A stretch of DNA of 64,000 bases from Rhodococcus aetherivorans (GTDB taxonomy: Bacteria; Actinomycetota; Actinomycetes; Mycobacteriales; Mycobacteriaceae): positions 49,136 to 113,135 of the forward strand of contig NZ_JAALEG010000010.1 in NCBI RefSeq assembly GCF_011058165.1, given 5' to 3'. The position numbers and the translations under genes were made by a program. Below are positions 16,038 through 24,514 of this stretch, piece by piece. The notes below the pieces were generated by a model. That model saw only the letters and a list, made by a program, of their open reading frames with translations, was not told the DNA's origin and did no database searches. How positions within the stretch are numbered: the first letter of the stretch is position 1; each line of letters starts with the position of its first letter.

Positions 16038-17225
16038 ATGTCCACCGACCCCACCTGGCGCAGGGATGCCTGCGCGATCGCCGGCATCGGCACGACGGAG
16101 TACTCCCGCGACTCCGGCGTGTCGGTTACGGCTCTGGCCGTCGAGGCCGCAGCGAACGCCCTCGCCGATGCCGGACTGACCCCGGCCGATGTCGACGGCA
16201 TCGTCCGCAACGACATGGACCTGGTCTCCTGCGCGGCCCTGGCCGACGGACTGGGCGTTCCGAACCTGACCTACTGGGGCGAGGCCGGCCCGGGCGGCTC
16301 CGGCCCGGCCGCGATGGTCGCGCAGGCCGTCGCCGCGATCATGAGCGGGCAGGCCACTACCGTCGTGGTGTTCCGCTCCCTCAACGGCCGCTCCGGCCGT
16401 CGCTTCGGTCTGTCCCCGGTCGCCACCCCCGAGGTCGGCGGTAATGAGACGTTCGAGGAGTTCTTCGGCCCCTACGGCCTGCTGTCGTCGGGTCAGTACT
16501 TCGCCCTGGTCGCGCAGCGTTATATGTCCGAAACGGGCTTGACCTCCGAGCAGCTCGCGCAGATCGCCCTGGTAACCCGCCGCCGCGCCAACTCCAATCC
16601 GGCCGCACAGATGTACGAGCGCACCATGACGCTCGACGACTACTTCGACTCGCGCATGCTGTCGTCGCCGCTGCGTCTGTACGACTACTGCCTCGAGACC
16701 GACGGTGCCGCCGCGGTCGTCGTCACCACCACCGAACGGGCCGAGGACCTGAGGCAGACACCGGCCCTGATCCGGTCGGTCGCGATGTCCACCTGTCCGC
16801 ACCCGCAGCCGGGCCTCATGTACCCGACGCTCATGCGTGAGGACATCACCGCCCTGCCGTCGAGGGTGTGCCAGGAGACGCTGTACTCGCGGGCCGGTCT
16901 CGGCCCGGCCGACGTCGACGTCGCACAGATCTACGACTGCTATTCGATCACTGCGCTGATTCAGCTCGAGGACTACGGATTCTGCAAGCGCGGGGACACC
17001 GGCGATTTCCTTGCCGACGGGCAGATCGACCTCGGCGGGTCGATCCCGATCAATACGAGTGGAGGACACATGTCCGAGGGATACATCCACGGAATGAACC
17101 ACGTCGTGGAGGGAGTGCGGCAGATCCGCGGCACCTCCACCAGCCAGGTCGAGGGAGCCCGGGTCTCCCTCGTCACCTCCGCGCCGCCGCCGGCGGCCAG
17201 CGCGCTGATCCTGGTGTCGGCATGA
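16038..17225 (+). CDS. Thiolase-superfamily protein lacking the nucleophilic Cys (Ltp-type)
   Basis: A 395-residue SCP-x/lipid-transfer-type thiolase-fold protein. The segment where thiolases carry the acyl-accepting cysteine reads EAGPGGSGPAAMVAQAV, with no Cys. Later family blocks are kept (IYDCYSITALIQLEDYG and NTSGGHMSEGYIHGMNHV). Loss of this Cys is known in Ltp2-type steroid side-chain retro-aldolases, which work with a DUF35 partner. The next gene here encodes such a DUF35 protein and overlaps by 4 bases. I therefore favour a retro-aldolase or non-thiolytic carbon-carbon lyase on a CoA thioester. The family is clear; the reaction is inferred. Confidence 0.8.
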   Translation: MSTDPTWRRDACAIAGIGTTEYSRDSGVSVTALAVEAAANALADAGLTPADVDGIVRNDMDLVSCAALADGLGVPNLTYWGEAGPGGSGPAAMVAQAVAAIMSGQATTVVVFRSLNGRSGRRFGLSPVATPEVGGNETFEEFFGPYGLLSSGQYFALVAQRYMSETGLTSEQLAQIALVTRRRANSNPAAQMYERTMTLDDYFDSRMLSSPLRLYDYCLETDGAAAVVVTTTERAEDLRQTPALIRSVAMSTCPHPQPGLMYPTLMREDITALPSRVCQETLYSRAGLGPADVDVAQIYDCYSITALIQLEDYGFCKRGDTGDFLADGQIDLGGSIPINTSGGHMSEGYIHGMNHVVEGVRQIRGTSTSQVEGARVSLVTSAPPPAASALILVSA

Positions 17226-17710
17226 GCGCCCGCGGCACCGCCGTACCGGCGGACACCACGCGGGACCGGCTGCGGCCCCTCGTCACCGAGCGCGGCAGCA
17301 AGGGCTTCTTCGACGCCGCCGCGGACGGAGAGCTCGCGATCCTCACCTGTGAGGACTGCGGCCGCCGCATACACCTGCCCCGGCCGCGTTGTGTGTACTG
17401 CGCGAGCACGTCGGTGCGCTGGAAGCCGGTCGCCCGCACAGGCACCGTCTATGCCCACACGATCGTCGAGCATCAGGTCCATCCGCTGTTTCCGGTGCCG
17501 TACACGGTGATCGTCGTCGACGTCGACGGTGAGGCGGACGGGGTTCGGCTGATCGGCAACCTGCCCGGCCGCATCGACGTCGCGGCCGGTACCCCCGTGC
17601 GTAGTGCGTTCGAGGACCTCGGCACCGACGCGGCGGGCAACCCTGTGGTGCTGCCGGTGTGGGAGATCGACACCGAACGCACGGCCGCTACGGATGGAGC
17701 CGGCCGATGA
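17222..17710 (+). CDS. DUF35 Zn-ribbon/OB-fold protein, partner of thiolase-like protein
   Basis: A 162-residue protein with an N-terminal helix, a rubredoxin-like zinc ribbon (CEDCGRRIHLPRPRCVYC) and a C-terminal OB fold beginning near GTVYAHTIVEH. This is the ChsH2-DUF35/acyl-CoA-associated class that binds CoA thioesters and docks on thiolase-like or MaoC-like partners. It overlaps the thiolase-like gene upstream and a second DUF35 gene downstream, both by 4 bases, which implies complex formation. The four cysteines expected for zinc are all present. Confidence 0.85.
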   Translation: MSARGTAVPADTTRDRLRPLVTERGSKGFFDAAADGELAILTCEDCGRRIHLPRPRCVYCASTSVRWKPVARTGTVYAHTIVEHQVHPLFPVPYTVIVVDVDGEADGVRLIGNLPGRIDVAAGTPVRSAFEDLGTDAAGNPVVLPVWEIDTERTAATDGAGR

Positions 17711-18144
17711 GCGCCTCCACCGCAACGTGGCGCCCCATCGACCCGGAGTTGTTCGTCGGCGGCGACCCCGGGGCCGCGCTGCGGGGCGCCCGCTGCCCGT
17801 CCTGCGGCACGGTCACCTTCCCGTACCAGAGCGGTTGCCCGCGGTGCGGCCGGAATGCGATGACGGATCTCGAACTGCCGCGCGAGGGCGCTCTGTGGTC
17901 CTACACCGTGCAGTCCTTCCCGCCGAAAAACCCGTTCGTGTGCGTCGAGCCGTTCGAACCGTTCGGCGTGGGCTATGTCGACCTCGGTGACGTGATCGTC
18001 GAGGCGCGGCTGACCATCGCCGATGCGGGTGCGTTGCGGATCGACATGCCGATGCGGCTGACCACGATCGTCAACCACGTGGACGAGGACGGCACCGAGA
18101 TCGTCACATTCGCGTTCGCCCCGAGCAGTGAGGAGCAGCGATGA
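17707..18144 (+). CDS. Second DUF35 Zn-ribbon/OB-fold protein
   Basis: A 145-residue member of the same family as the preceding gene. Its zinc ribbon is CPSCGTVTFPYQSGCPRCG and the OB part begins near GALWSYTVQSF. It is shorter at the N-terminus than its neighbour. Starts and stops overlap by 4 bases on both sides. Because it precedes the Cys-containing thiolase-like gene, the likely pairing is this protein with the 18141 product and the previous DUF35 with the 16038 product. Pairing by order is inference. Confidence 0.85.
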   Translation: MSASTATWRPIDPELFVGGDPGAALRGARCPSCGTVTFPYQSGCPRCGRNAMTDLELPREGALWSYTVQSFPPKNPFVCVEPFEPFGVGYVDLGDVIVEARLTIADAGALRIDMPMRLTTIVNHVDEDGTEIVTFAFAPSSEEQR

Positions 18145-19283
18145 AGGTCGCGATCGTGGGTGTCGGCATCCACAAGTTCGGCCGCACGGAGGGCGTGAGC
18201 GGACTTGAGCAGGGCGCGTATGCGGCACGGCAGGCACTCGCCGACGCCGGAGTCGAGTTCAAGGACATCCAGTTCGCGTACGGTGGCAGCGATTCGGCCG
18301 GCAACGCCGACACGCTCGTCTCTGCCCTGGGCCTGACCGGGCTGCCGTTCGTCAACGTCAAGAACGGCTGCGCGACCGGTGGCAGTGCCCTGACCTCCGC
18401 GGTCAGCCGGATCCGTTCCGGCGAGTCCGATCTGGGCCTGGTCGTCGGGTTCGACAAACATCCGCGTGGCGCGTTCAATGCCCGCCCCGAGGACAACGGT
18501 ATCGGCCGCTGGTACGGCGAGAGCGGCATGATGGTCACCACCCAGTTCTTCGCGATGAAGATCCAGCGCTACCTCGTCGAACACAACCTGCCCAGGTCGC
18601 TGCTCGCGACAGTCGCCGCCAAGGCGTTTCGCAACGGCGCGCTCGCCCCACACGCGTGGCGCCGCACGCCGATGACGGAGGAGCAGATCGCCGGCTCCAC
18701 GATGGTCAACGACCCGCTCACGCAGTACATGTTCTGCTCACCCGCCGAGGGCGGGGTGGCGCTCGTCCTCGCCCGCGCGGACCGGGCTCACGAATACGCC
18801 GATGCCCCGGTGTTTCTCGAGTCCGCGGAACTGCGCTCCAGGGAGTTCGGCTCGTTCGAGGTGTTCAGTCCGTGGACGTCGCCCGCACGGGCCGACGGCC
18901 CGACCGTCACGGCCTCCCGCGCGGCGTTCGAGGCCGCCGGCATCGAACCCGGCGATGTCGACGTCGCACAGATCCAGGACACCGAGGCCGGAGCCGAGAT
19001 CATGCACCTCGCCGAGACGGGGCTGTGCAAGCACGGCGAGCAGGAGTCCCTCATCCGGTCCGGTGCCACCGAAATCGGCGGTTCGATCCCGGTCAACACC
19101 GACGGCGGCTGCTTGGCCAACGGCGAGCCGATCGGCGCGACCGGCCTGCGCCAGGTCTACGAGAACGTCGTACAGCTCCGCGGCGTGGCAGGGGACCGGC
19201 AGGTCCCCGGGGAGCCGAAGGTCGGCTTCACCCACGTCTACGGCGCGCCGGGCATCAGCGCCTGCACCGTCCTCACGCGCTGA
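18141..19283 (+). CDS. Thiolase-family (SCP-x/lipid-transfer-type) protein with Cys
   Basis: A 380-residue thiolase-fold protein. The N-terminal domain has VKNGCATGGSALTSAV, placing a cysteine in the nucleophile position, unlike its paralogue at 16038. C-terminal blocks include VAQIQDTEAGAEIMHLAETG and IPVNTDGGCLANGEPIGATG, whose GGCLANG supplies the second conserved Cys; GHP-type His is replaced by GEP. It may be a true thiolase that releases acetyl- or propionyl-CoA, or another Ltp-type enzyme. It overlaps the DUF35 gene by 4 bases, so four genes form a coupled block of two thiolase/DUF35 pairs. Confidence 0.82.
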   Translation: MKVAIVGVGIHKFGRTEGVSGLEQGAYAARQALADAGVEFKDIQFAYGGSDSAGNADTLVSALGLTGLPFVNVKNGCATGGSALTSAVSRIRSGESDLGLVVGFDKHPRGAFNARPEDNGIGRWYGESGMMVTTQFFAMKIQRYLVEHNLPRSLLATVAAKAFRNGALAPHAWRRTPMTEEQIAGSTMVNDPLTQYMFCSPAEGGVALVLARADRAHEYADAPVFLESAELRSREFGSFEVFSPWTSPARADGPTVTASRAAFEAAGIEPGDVDVAQIQDTEAGAEIMHLAETGLCKHGEQESLIRSGATEIGGSIPVNTDGGCLANGEPIGATGLRQVYENVVQLRGVAGDRQVPGEPKVGFTHVYGAPGISACTVLTR

Positions 19284-19327
19284 CCGGCGCATCCCGACTT
19301 TCACCTTCCGAGTAGGAGACCACCGAT

Positions 19328-20617
19328 ATGGCATGGGATTTCGAGACCGATCCGCAGTTCCAGGAGAAGCTGGACTGGGTGCAGCGGTTCGTGGACGCGG
19401 AGGTCGCCCCGGTCGACCGCGTCGTCGAGCACGCATGGGACGTCACCGACCCCACCCGGAACAAGCTCATCCGGCCCCTGCAGGACGTCGTGCGCGGGCA
19501 GGGCCTGTGGGCGTGCCACCTGGGCCCGAAGCTCGGCGGCCCGGGCTACGGCCAGCTCAAACTCGCACTGCTCAACGAGATCCTCGGCGCCACCCACAGT
19601 GGCCCCGTGGTCTTCGGCTGCCAGGCCCCGGACTCCGGCAACGCCGAGATCCTCGCGCACTACGGCACACCCGAACTCAAGGAGCGGTACCTTGGCCCGC
19701 TCATCGACGGCGACATCATGTCGTGCTATTCGATGACCGAACCGCGGGGCGGCTCGGATCCGACCAGCTTCGTCACGCGTGCCGTCCGGGACGGCGACCA
19801 CTACGTCATCAACGGTGAGAAGTGGTTCTCCTCGCACGCACGGTTCTCGTCGTTCCTGATCGTGATGGCCGTGACCGATCCCGATGCCCCGCGGACGAAG
19901 CGCGCGTCGATGTTCGTCGTCCCCATGGACACCCCGGGCATCGAGATCATCCGCAACGTCGGGGTGTGGGGACACAACGAGTCGGAGGGCACGCACGCCT
20001 ACATCCGCTACACGGATGTGCGGGTGCCCACCGACCACCTGCTCGGCGAGGAGGGGGAGGGCTTCGCCGTCGCGCAGACCCGCCTGGGCGGCGGGCGCAT
20101 CCATCACGCGATGCGCACCGTCGGGTTGGTCCGCGCCTCGCTCGACATGATGCTCGAGCGCGCGGTGTCTCGTGAGACGCGCGGCCGGAGCCTCGCCGAC
20201 ATGCAGCTGGTGCAGGACATGATCGCCGAGTCGTGGGCCGAGCTCGAGCAGTTCCGCCTGCTCGTCCTGCAGACAGCCTGGAAGATCGACAAGCTCGACG
20301 ACTACAAGAAGGTCATCGCAGACATCTCCGCCGTGAAGATGGTGATGCCGAAGGTGCTCAACAACGTCGTGTCCCGGGCGATCCAGCTGCACGGTTCCCT
20401 CGGCATCTCGAAGGAGATGCCGTTCGGCAAGTGGCTGCTCGAGAGCTACCACATGGGCCTGGCCGACGGCGCCACCGAGCTGCACAAGCAGCAGATCGCC
20501 AAGCAGCTGCTGAAGAACGCCACGCCGGCGTCGGGCCTGTTCCCGACGACGCACCTGCCGGCGCTCGACGCGGCCGCCGAACTCAAGTTCGGCCTGCCCG
20601 CGGTGGGAGCCCAGTGA
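19328..20617 (+). CDS. Acyl-CoA dehydrogenase, ACAD10/11-like
   Basis: A 429-residue flavoprotein of the acyl-CoA dehydrogenase family. It has the FAD-contact block CYSMTEPRGGSDPT and FSSHARFSSFLIVMAV in the beta domain. The C-terminal helices contain IQLHGSLGISKEMPFGKWL and LADGATELHKQQIAKQLL. Length and these blocks resemble the dehydrogenase half of mammalian ACAD10/11. The next gene encodes an APH-type kinase and starts at the stop codon, reproducing the kinase-dehydrogenase pairing of ACAD10/11 and of LvaA/LvaC in levulinate catabolism. That pairing suggests handling of 4-hydroxyacyl-CoA via a phosphate ester, which is inference. Confidence 0.85.
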   Translation: MAWDFETDPQFQEKLDWVQRFVDAEVAPVDRVVEHAWDVTDPTRNKLIRPLQDVVRGQGLWACHLGPKLGGPGYGQLKLALLNEILGATHSGPVVFGCQAPDSGNAEILAHYGTPELKERYLGPLIDGDIMSCYSMTEPRGGSDPTSFVTRAVRDGDHYVINGEKWFSSHARFSSFLIVMAVTDPDAPRTKRASMFVVPMDTPGIEIIRNVGVWGHNESEGTHAYIRYTDVRVPTDHLLGEEGEGFAVAQTRLGGGRIHHAMRTVGLVRASLDMMLERAVSRETRGRSLADMQLVQDMIAESWAELEQFRLLVLQTAWKIDKLDDYKKVIADISAVKMVMPKVLNNVVSRAIQLHGSLGISKEMPFGKWLLESYHMGLADGATELHKQQIAKQLLKNATPASGLFPTTHLPALDAAAELKFGLPAVGAQ

Positions 20618-21738
20618 TGACGGGCTCGGTCGTGTCCGGCGAGCAGCCGTCGGCCTCGAACGTCGGGGAGCCGCGCACGGAGGTTGCGCCGGTCCGGACG
20701 GGGGAGGACCTCGACTGGGCCGCGCTCGAGGCATACCTGCGGATGCACCTCGACGACGTCGACGGGGAGTTCTCCGTCCTGCAGTTCCCGCGCGGCTCGG
20801 CGAATCTCACCTACCGCGTGGGCTTCGGCGACCGTCTCCTCGTCGTGCGCCGCCCGCCCTTCGGTCAGCTCGCTCGGGGCGCTCACGACATGACGCGCGA
20901 ATATCGGGTGCTGTCCCGTCTGCACCGCGAGTACGATCGCGCCCCCCGGGCACTGTTGCACTGTGCGGACGAGAGTGTCGTCGGCGCCGAGTTCTTCGTC
21001 TCCGAGTACCGTGACGGTGTCGTGGTGTGGGATTCGGTGCCCGAGTCGATGTCCGGCGTCGACGATGCCGGCCGGCGGATCGGCTACGCGGTGATCGACG
21101 CGCTCGCGGATCTGCATGCGGTCGACCCCGCCGCATGCGACCTGGCCGGCCTCGGCCGGCCCGAGGGCTACCTGGAGCGGCAGGTGCATGGCTGGTTGGC
21201 ACGATGGGACGCCGTCGCCGAGTACGCCCCGGCCGAGACCGCGGCACTCGTGGCCGAGGTGACCCGGCGGATCCGTGCGGCGATCCCGGCGAGCCAGCGG
21301 GCCGGGATCGTCCACAACGACTACAAGGTCGACAACTGCCAGTTCCCCCACGGTCACCCCGACCGGGTCAAGTCGGTGTTCGACTGGGACATGGCCACGA
21401 CCGGGGACGTGCTGGTCGACCTGGGCACGCTGCTCAACTACTGGCCGGACCGGACCGTGGATCCGGAGTCGGATGCGGCGTTCATCGTCGTGCCCGGCAT
21501 GCACGGCCTCGACCTGCCTTCGCGGGCGGAGGTGGTCGAGCGGTACGCGGCCGGTAGCGATCTGGACCTGTCGAACATCGACTGGTACGAGGCGTTCGGA
21601 TGCTGGAAGACCGTGGTCATTCTGCAGCAGCTCTACGCACGGTTCGTGCGCGGCGAGACCACCGACGCGCGGATGGGTCAACGCGGCGAATTCGTCGCGC
21701 CCTTGGCCCGTCGCGCGCTCAGCCTGCTCCCCGCCTGA
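20617..21738 (+). CDS. APH-family phosphotransferase (4-hydroxyacyl-CoA kinase candidate)
   Basis: A 373-residue aminoglycoside-phosphotransferase-fold kinase. The nucleotide lobe includes FPRGSANLTYRVGFGDRLLV. The catalytic loop is HNDYKVDNCQF (catalytic Asp near 235) and the metal site DWD lies near 256-258. Such proteins beside acyl-CoA dehydrogenases are not antibiotic-resistance enzymes; the best-known relatives phosphorylate 4-hydroxyacyl-CoA. ATG 20617 directly follows an in-frame GTG and shares a base with the previous stop. A 14-bp-stem hairpin follows the gene. Confidence 0.85.
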   Translation: MTGSVVSGEQPSASNVGEPRTEVAPVRTGEDLDWAALEAYLRMHLDDVDGEFSVLQFPRGSANLTYRVGFGDRLLVVRRPPFGQLARGAHDMTREYRVLSRLHREYDRAPRALLHCADESVVGAEFFVSEYRDGVVVWDSVPESMSGVDDAGRRIGYAVIDALADLHAVDPAACDLAGLGRPEGYLERQVHGWLARWDAVAEYAPAETAALVAEVTRRIRAAIPASQRAGIVHNDYKVDNCQFPHGHPDRVKSVFDWDMATTGDVLVDLGTLLNYWPDRTVDPESDAAFIVVPGMHGLDLPSRAEVVERYAAGSDLDLSNIDWYEAFGCWKTVVILQQLYARFVRGETTDARMGQRGEFVAPLARRALSLLPA

Positions 21739-21756
21739 CCCCGCCTCCGCACGCCC

Positions 21757-21788
21757 GTCCGCGCGGTGGCACCGGCCACCGCGCGGAC
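21757..21788 (+). terminator. Hairpin between kinase gene and LLM gene
   Basis: GTCCGCGCGGTGGC and its exact complement pair around the loop ACCG. It lies 18 bases after the kinase stop. With no U tract it may end or attenuate the operon before the last gene at 21827. Confidence 0.55.
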
Positions 21789-21826
21789 GAGTCGTCTCAC
21801 CATCGATCACACGAAAGGCGAACCCC

Positions 21827-22705
21827 ATGGCCTCCATCGGACTGAGCGCATACGGAATGAATCCCACCGAACTCGTCGAACTGGCGGTCTGCGCCGACGA
21901 CCTGGGATTCGACGCATTGTGGCTGGGGGAGCACGTGCTCCATCCGGTCGCATACTCCAGCAGCCACCCTTCGACGGGGACGGCGCAGCACCACACGGGA
22001 CCCATCGTCGATGTGTCGACGGAGCTGACGGATCCGTGGGCGGTGCACGCGGCCGTGGCCGCGACCACGAACCGCATCAAACTGGGCACGGCCGTGTATG
22101 TCACTGCCCTGCGGCACCCACTGCACACTGCGCGCACCACCATCACCGTGCAGGAACTCAGCGGCGGTCGTCTGCTCTTCGGGGTCGGCGCCGGATGGCT
22201 CGAGGAGGAGTTCGCAGCGTTGGACGTGCCGTTCCGCAAACGTTTCTCGCGCACCGACGAGTGCGTGACGATCCTGCGGAAGGCGTGGTCGGGCAGGCCG
22301 TTCTCCCACGAGGGCGAGCACTACCGGTTCGATGAGGTACAACTGCATCCTCGCCCCGTGCACGTGCCTGTCATCCACGGCGGTAACGGCCCGAAGGCGC
22401 TTGCCCGCGCGGCGCGGCTGGGAGACGGATGGTTCTCCTCCGGCACCCCGAGCTTCGGGCAGGCGGTGGAGATGGTGAACGAGATTCGCAGGCTGCGGCG
22501 CGAATTCGGTCGGATCGGCGAGTTTCCGTGCTACGTGCGCGTCGACGCGGCGACTTCGGCGGACCTGCGCCGGTACCGCGACCACGGCATCGAGGACCTC
22601 GTGGTCTGGGCCGACTCGGTCTGGAAGGGCGACTCCGCCGAAGAGCGCCGCGCCTTCCTGACCGCGGCCGCCGATCGCCTGGGTGTGGGACCGTCGCGGG
22701 TGTAA
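21827..22705 (+). CDS. LLM-class (luciferase-like) F420-type oxidoreductase
   Basis: A 292-residue TIM-barrel protein of the bacterial luciferase-like family. Typical blocks are ADDLGFDALWLGEHV, TNRIKLGTAVYV, QELSGGRLLFGVGAGWLEEE and VIHGGNGPKALARAARLGDG. In Mycobacteriales most such proteins use F420 rather than FMN, although the cofactor is not proven by sequence. ATG 21827 follows an AAAGG element. The gene is convergent with an SDR gene with a 3-bp gap. Possible roles are dehydrogenation of an alcohol or acyl-CoA, or a mono-oxygenation, in the island pathway. Confidence 0.85.
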   Translation: MASIGLSAYGMNPTELVELAVCADDLGFDALWLGEHVLHPVAYSSSHPSTGTAQHHTGPIVDVSTELTDPWAVHAAVAATTNRIKLGTAVYVTALRHPLHTARTTITVQELSGGRLLFGVGAGWLEEEFAALDVPFRKRFSRTDECVTILRKAWSGRPFSHEGEHYRFDEVQLHPRPVHVPVIHGGNGPKALARAARLGDGWFSSGTPSFGQAVEMVNEIRRLRREFGRIGEFPCYVRVDAATSADLRRYRDHGIEDLVVWADSVWKGDSAEERRAFLTAAADRLGVGPSRV

Positions 22706-22708
22706 GAG

Positions 22709-23425
22709 TCAGTCCGAGCCTGCGACGTTCACGACCGGGATCGACGCGCCGCTGACCGCGCGCGAGGAATCACCGAGCAGGAAACCGATGACCTCGGCGA
22801 TGTCGGTGGGGCGGGCCCAGCTGGAGCGGTCGGCCTCGGGCATTGCGTCCCGGTTGGCGGGGGTGTCGACCATGGTAGGCAGCAGACCGTTGACGCGGAT
22901 GTTGTCGCCGGCGTATTCGACTGCGAGCGCCTGGACCAGGGCGGAGACGGCGGCCTTGGACGCGACGTAGGTGGCGGCGCCCGGGAAGGGCCGGACGGCG
23001 GCGGCGGAGCCGATGCACACCACGGACCCGCCGCCGTGGCGGATGAGTTCGGGTAGGGCGGCCTGGATGACGCGGTAGGCGATCGTGAGGTTGATCGACA
23101 ACTGGGCTTCGAGGACCTCGATGGGCGTTTCGTGGACCCGGCGGCCGGCAGCGAATCCGCCGACGAGGTTGACCACGCCATACAGGGGCCGGGCCTCGTC
23201 CTTCGTCGCGCACTCCACGACCGCCTCGACGTCCTGCTCGTCGGACAGATCGGCGCGGATCGTCTCGAGGTTCGGGTGCGGAGCGACGCGGTCGAGTTCG
23301 GCCTCGACGTACCAGGGGACCACCAGCCGCCAGCCGGCGTCGAGGAGGTGGCGGGTGACCGCGGCGCCGAGGCCGCCGGTGCCGCCGGTGACGATCACGG
23401 TGCGGGCGGGGGACGTCTCGTTCAT
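22709..23425 (-). CDS. Short-chain dehydrogenase/reductase
   Basis: A 238-residue SDR with the cofactor motif VTGGTGGLGAAVTRHLL, VVNLVGGFAAG where most SDRs have NNAG, the catalytic Ser in CIGSAAAVRP and YVASK. The altered NNAG block (NLVGG) occurs in a subset of SDRs. It follows the enoyl-CoA hydratase gene by 51 bases on the same strand, so it is the last gene of that minus-strand unit. Its substrate is unknown but probably a hydroxyacyl-CoA or ketone in the island. Confidence 0.87.
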   Translation of the reverse strand: MNETSPARTVIVTGGTGGLGAAVTRHLLDAGWRLVVPWYVEAELDRVAPHPNLETIRADLSDEQDVEAVVECATKDEARPLYGVVNLVGGFAAGRRVHETPIEVLEAQLSINLTIAYRVIQAALPELIRHGGGSVVCIGSAAAVRPFPGAATYVASKAAVSALVQALAVEYAGDNIRVNGLLPTMVDTPANRDAMPEADRSSWARPTDIAEVIGFLLGDSSRAVSGASIPVVNVAGSD

Positions 23426-23476
23426 GGGCAGAGCCTTTCGAGGTGCGAACGGGTGGTATCGGGATGGGAGGTGCGG

Positions 23477-24373
23477 TCAGGGCACGCGAGGGTCGGCGCG
23501 CCGGATCTCGGGGGCCGCGCGCCAGTCGTCCAGCCCGTGCTCGACCGTGCCGATGCAAGTTTCGCCACGGGTCAGCGCGGACCAGTGGGCGTGATTGAGT
23601 TGGTGAAGGGTGAAGCCCGCGTCGAGGGCGGACTGGAATCCGCCGGCGTCCTGGCTCTGGTTCACCGATTCCTTGATCAGCAGGGCTGCCATGGTGGGGA
23701 TCCGGGCGATTCGGCGCGCGAACGCGAGGGTCGAGTCGGCGAGTTCTTTCTCGGGGAAGATCTTCGAGACCATGCCGAGGGCATGGGCATCGGCCGCGTC
23801 GAGGCAGTCACCGGTCAGGAGCAGTTCCTTGGTCTTGCGGGGACCGAACTCCCACGGATGTGCGAAGTACTCGACGCCGCACATCCCCAACCGGGTGCCG
23901 ACGACGTCCGCGAACGTGGTGTTCTCGGCTGCGACGATCAGATCGCAGCTCCACATCAACATGAGCGCCGCGGAGTACACGGCTCCGTGCACCTGCGCGA
24001 TGGTGATCTTGCGGAGGTTACGCCATCGGCGGGTGTTCTCGAAGTAGTAGTGCCACTCCTGGTGGAGCCGCATCTCTATCTCGGAGTAGGTGGCTCCGTT
24101 GCAGGCGTAGGAGACGTGCTGGCCCGAGCCCGGAGCGCGCTCGCGCACGTCGTCCGAGGACCCGAGATCGTGCCCGGCCGAGAAGGACGGTCCGTGGCCC
24201 CCCAGGATGACCACGCGCACCGTGTCGTCGGCCTCGGCGCGTGCGTAGGCCTTGCCGAGTTCGACGAGCAGGCCCCGGTTCTGGGCGTTCCGCTGCTTCG
24301 GGCGGTCGAGCATGATGCGGACGATGCGACCCGCGTCGAGGGACTCGTAGGTCAGGTACTGGTAGTCGGTCAT
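23477..24373 (-). CDS. Enoyl-CoA hydratase/isomerase (crotonase) family protein
   Basis: A 298-residue crotonase-fold protein. The first oxyanion-hole block is PSFSAGHDLGSS and the second is QVHGAVYSAALMLMWSCD. The region carrying the catalytic glutamates in hydratases reads FADVVGTRLGMCGVEYFAHP, which is atypical. An insertion rich in aromatic residues precedes the second block (LHQEWHYYFENTRRW). It could be a hydratase, isomerase or C-C hydrolase of an unusual substrate. ATG 24373 is preferred to an in-frame GTG 12 bases earlier because GAGGA lies before it. A perfect 16-bp palindrome lies about 55 bp upstream. Confidence 0.83.
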   Translation of the reverse strand: MTDYQYLTYESLDAGRIVRIMLDRPKQRNAQNRGLLVELGKAYARAEADDTVRVVILGGHGPSFSAGHDLGSSDDVRERAPGSGQHVSYACNGATYSEIEMRLHQEWHYYFENTRRWRNLRKITIAQVHGAVYSAALMLMWSCDLIVAAENTTFADVVGTRLGMCGVEYFAHPWEFGPRKTKELLLTGDCLDAADAHALGMVSKIFPEKELADSTLAFARRIARIPTMAALLIKESVNQSQDAGGFQSALDAGFTLHQLNHAHWSALTRGETCIGTVEHGLDDWRAAPEIRRADPRVP

Positions 24374-24426
24374 CACGGTCCTCACGGAGTCCGGCGCCGG
24401 CCGACGGTGTGTCCGCGCGCCCGGCT

Positions 24427-24442
24427 AAATATTGCAATATTT
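24427..24442. promoter_or_regulatory. Perfect 16-bp palindromic operator upstream of the crotonase gene
   Basis: AAATATTGCAATATTT is fully self-complementary. It shares AAATATTGC with the site at 9355 and closely resembles the sites at 26808 and 27734. It lies between the MFS 3' end and the crotonase start on the minus strand, so it probably governs the crotonase/SDR unit. The most likely binder is the island's GntR-family regulator (25933-26721). Confidence 0.65.
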
Positions 24443-24514
24443 GGTGTGGTTATCGATATGTACCGTATCCTTTGCTGTGGCGCAAGTCACCGGGCCGCTG
24501 TAAGGCTTTGCGGT

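Noticed and set aside
20617..21738. Aminoglycoside resistance gene
   Set aside because: The fold is APH-like, but its coupling to an acyl-CoA dehydrogenase and a catabolic operon points to acyl-CoA metabolism, not drug resistance.
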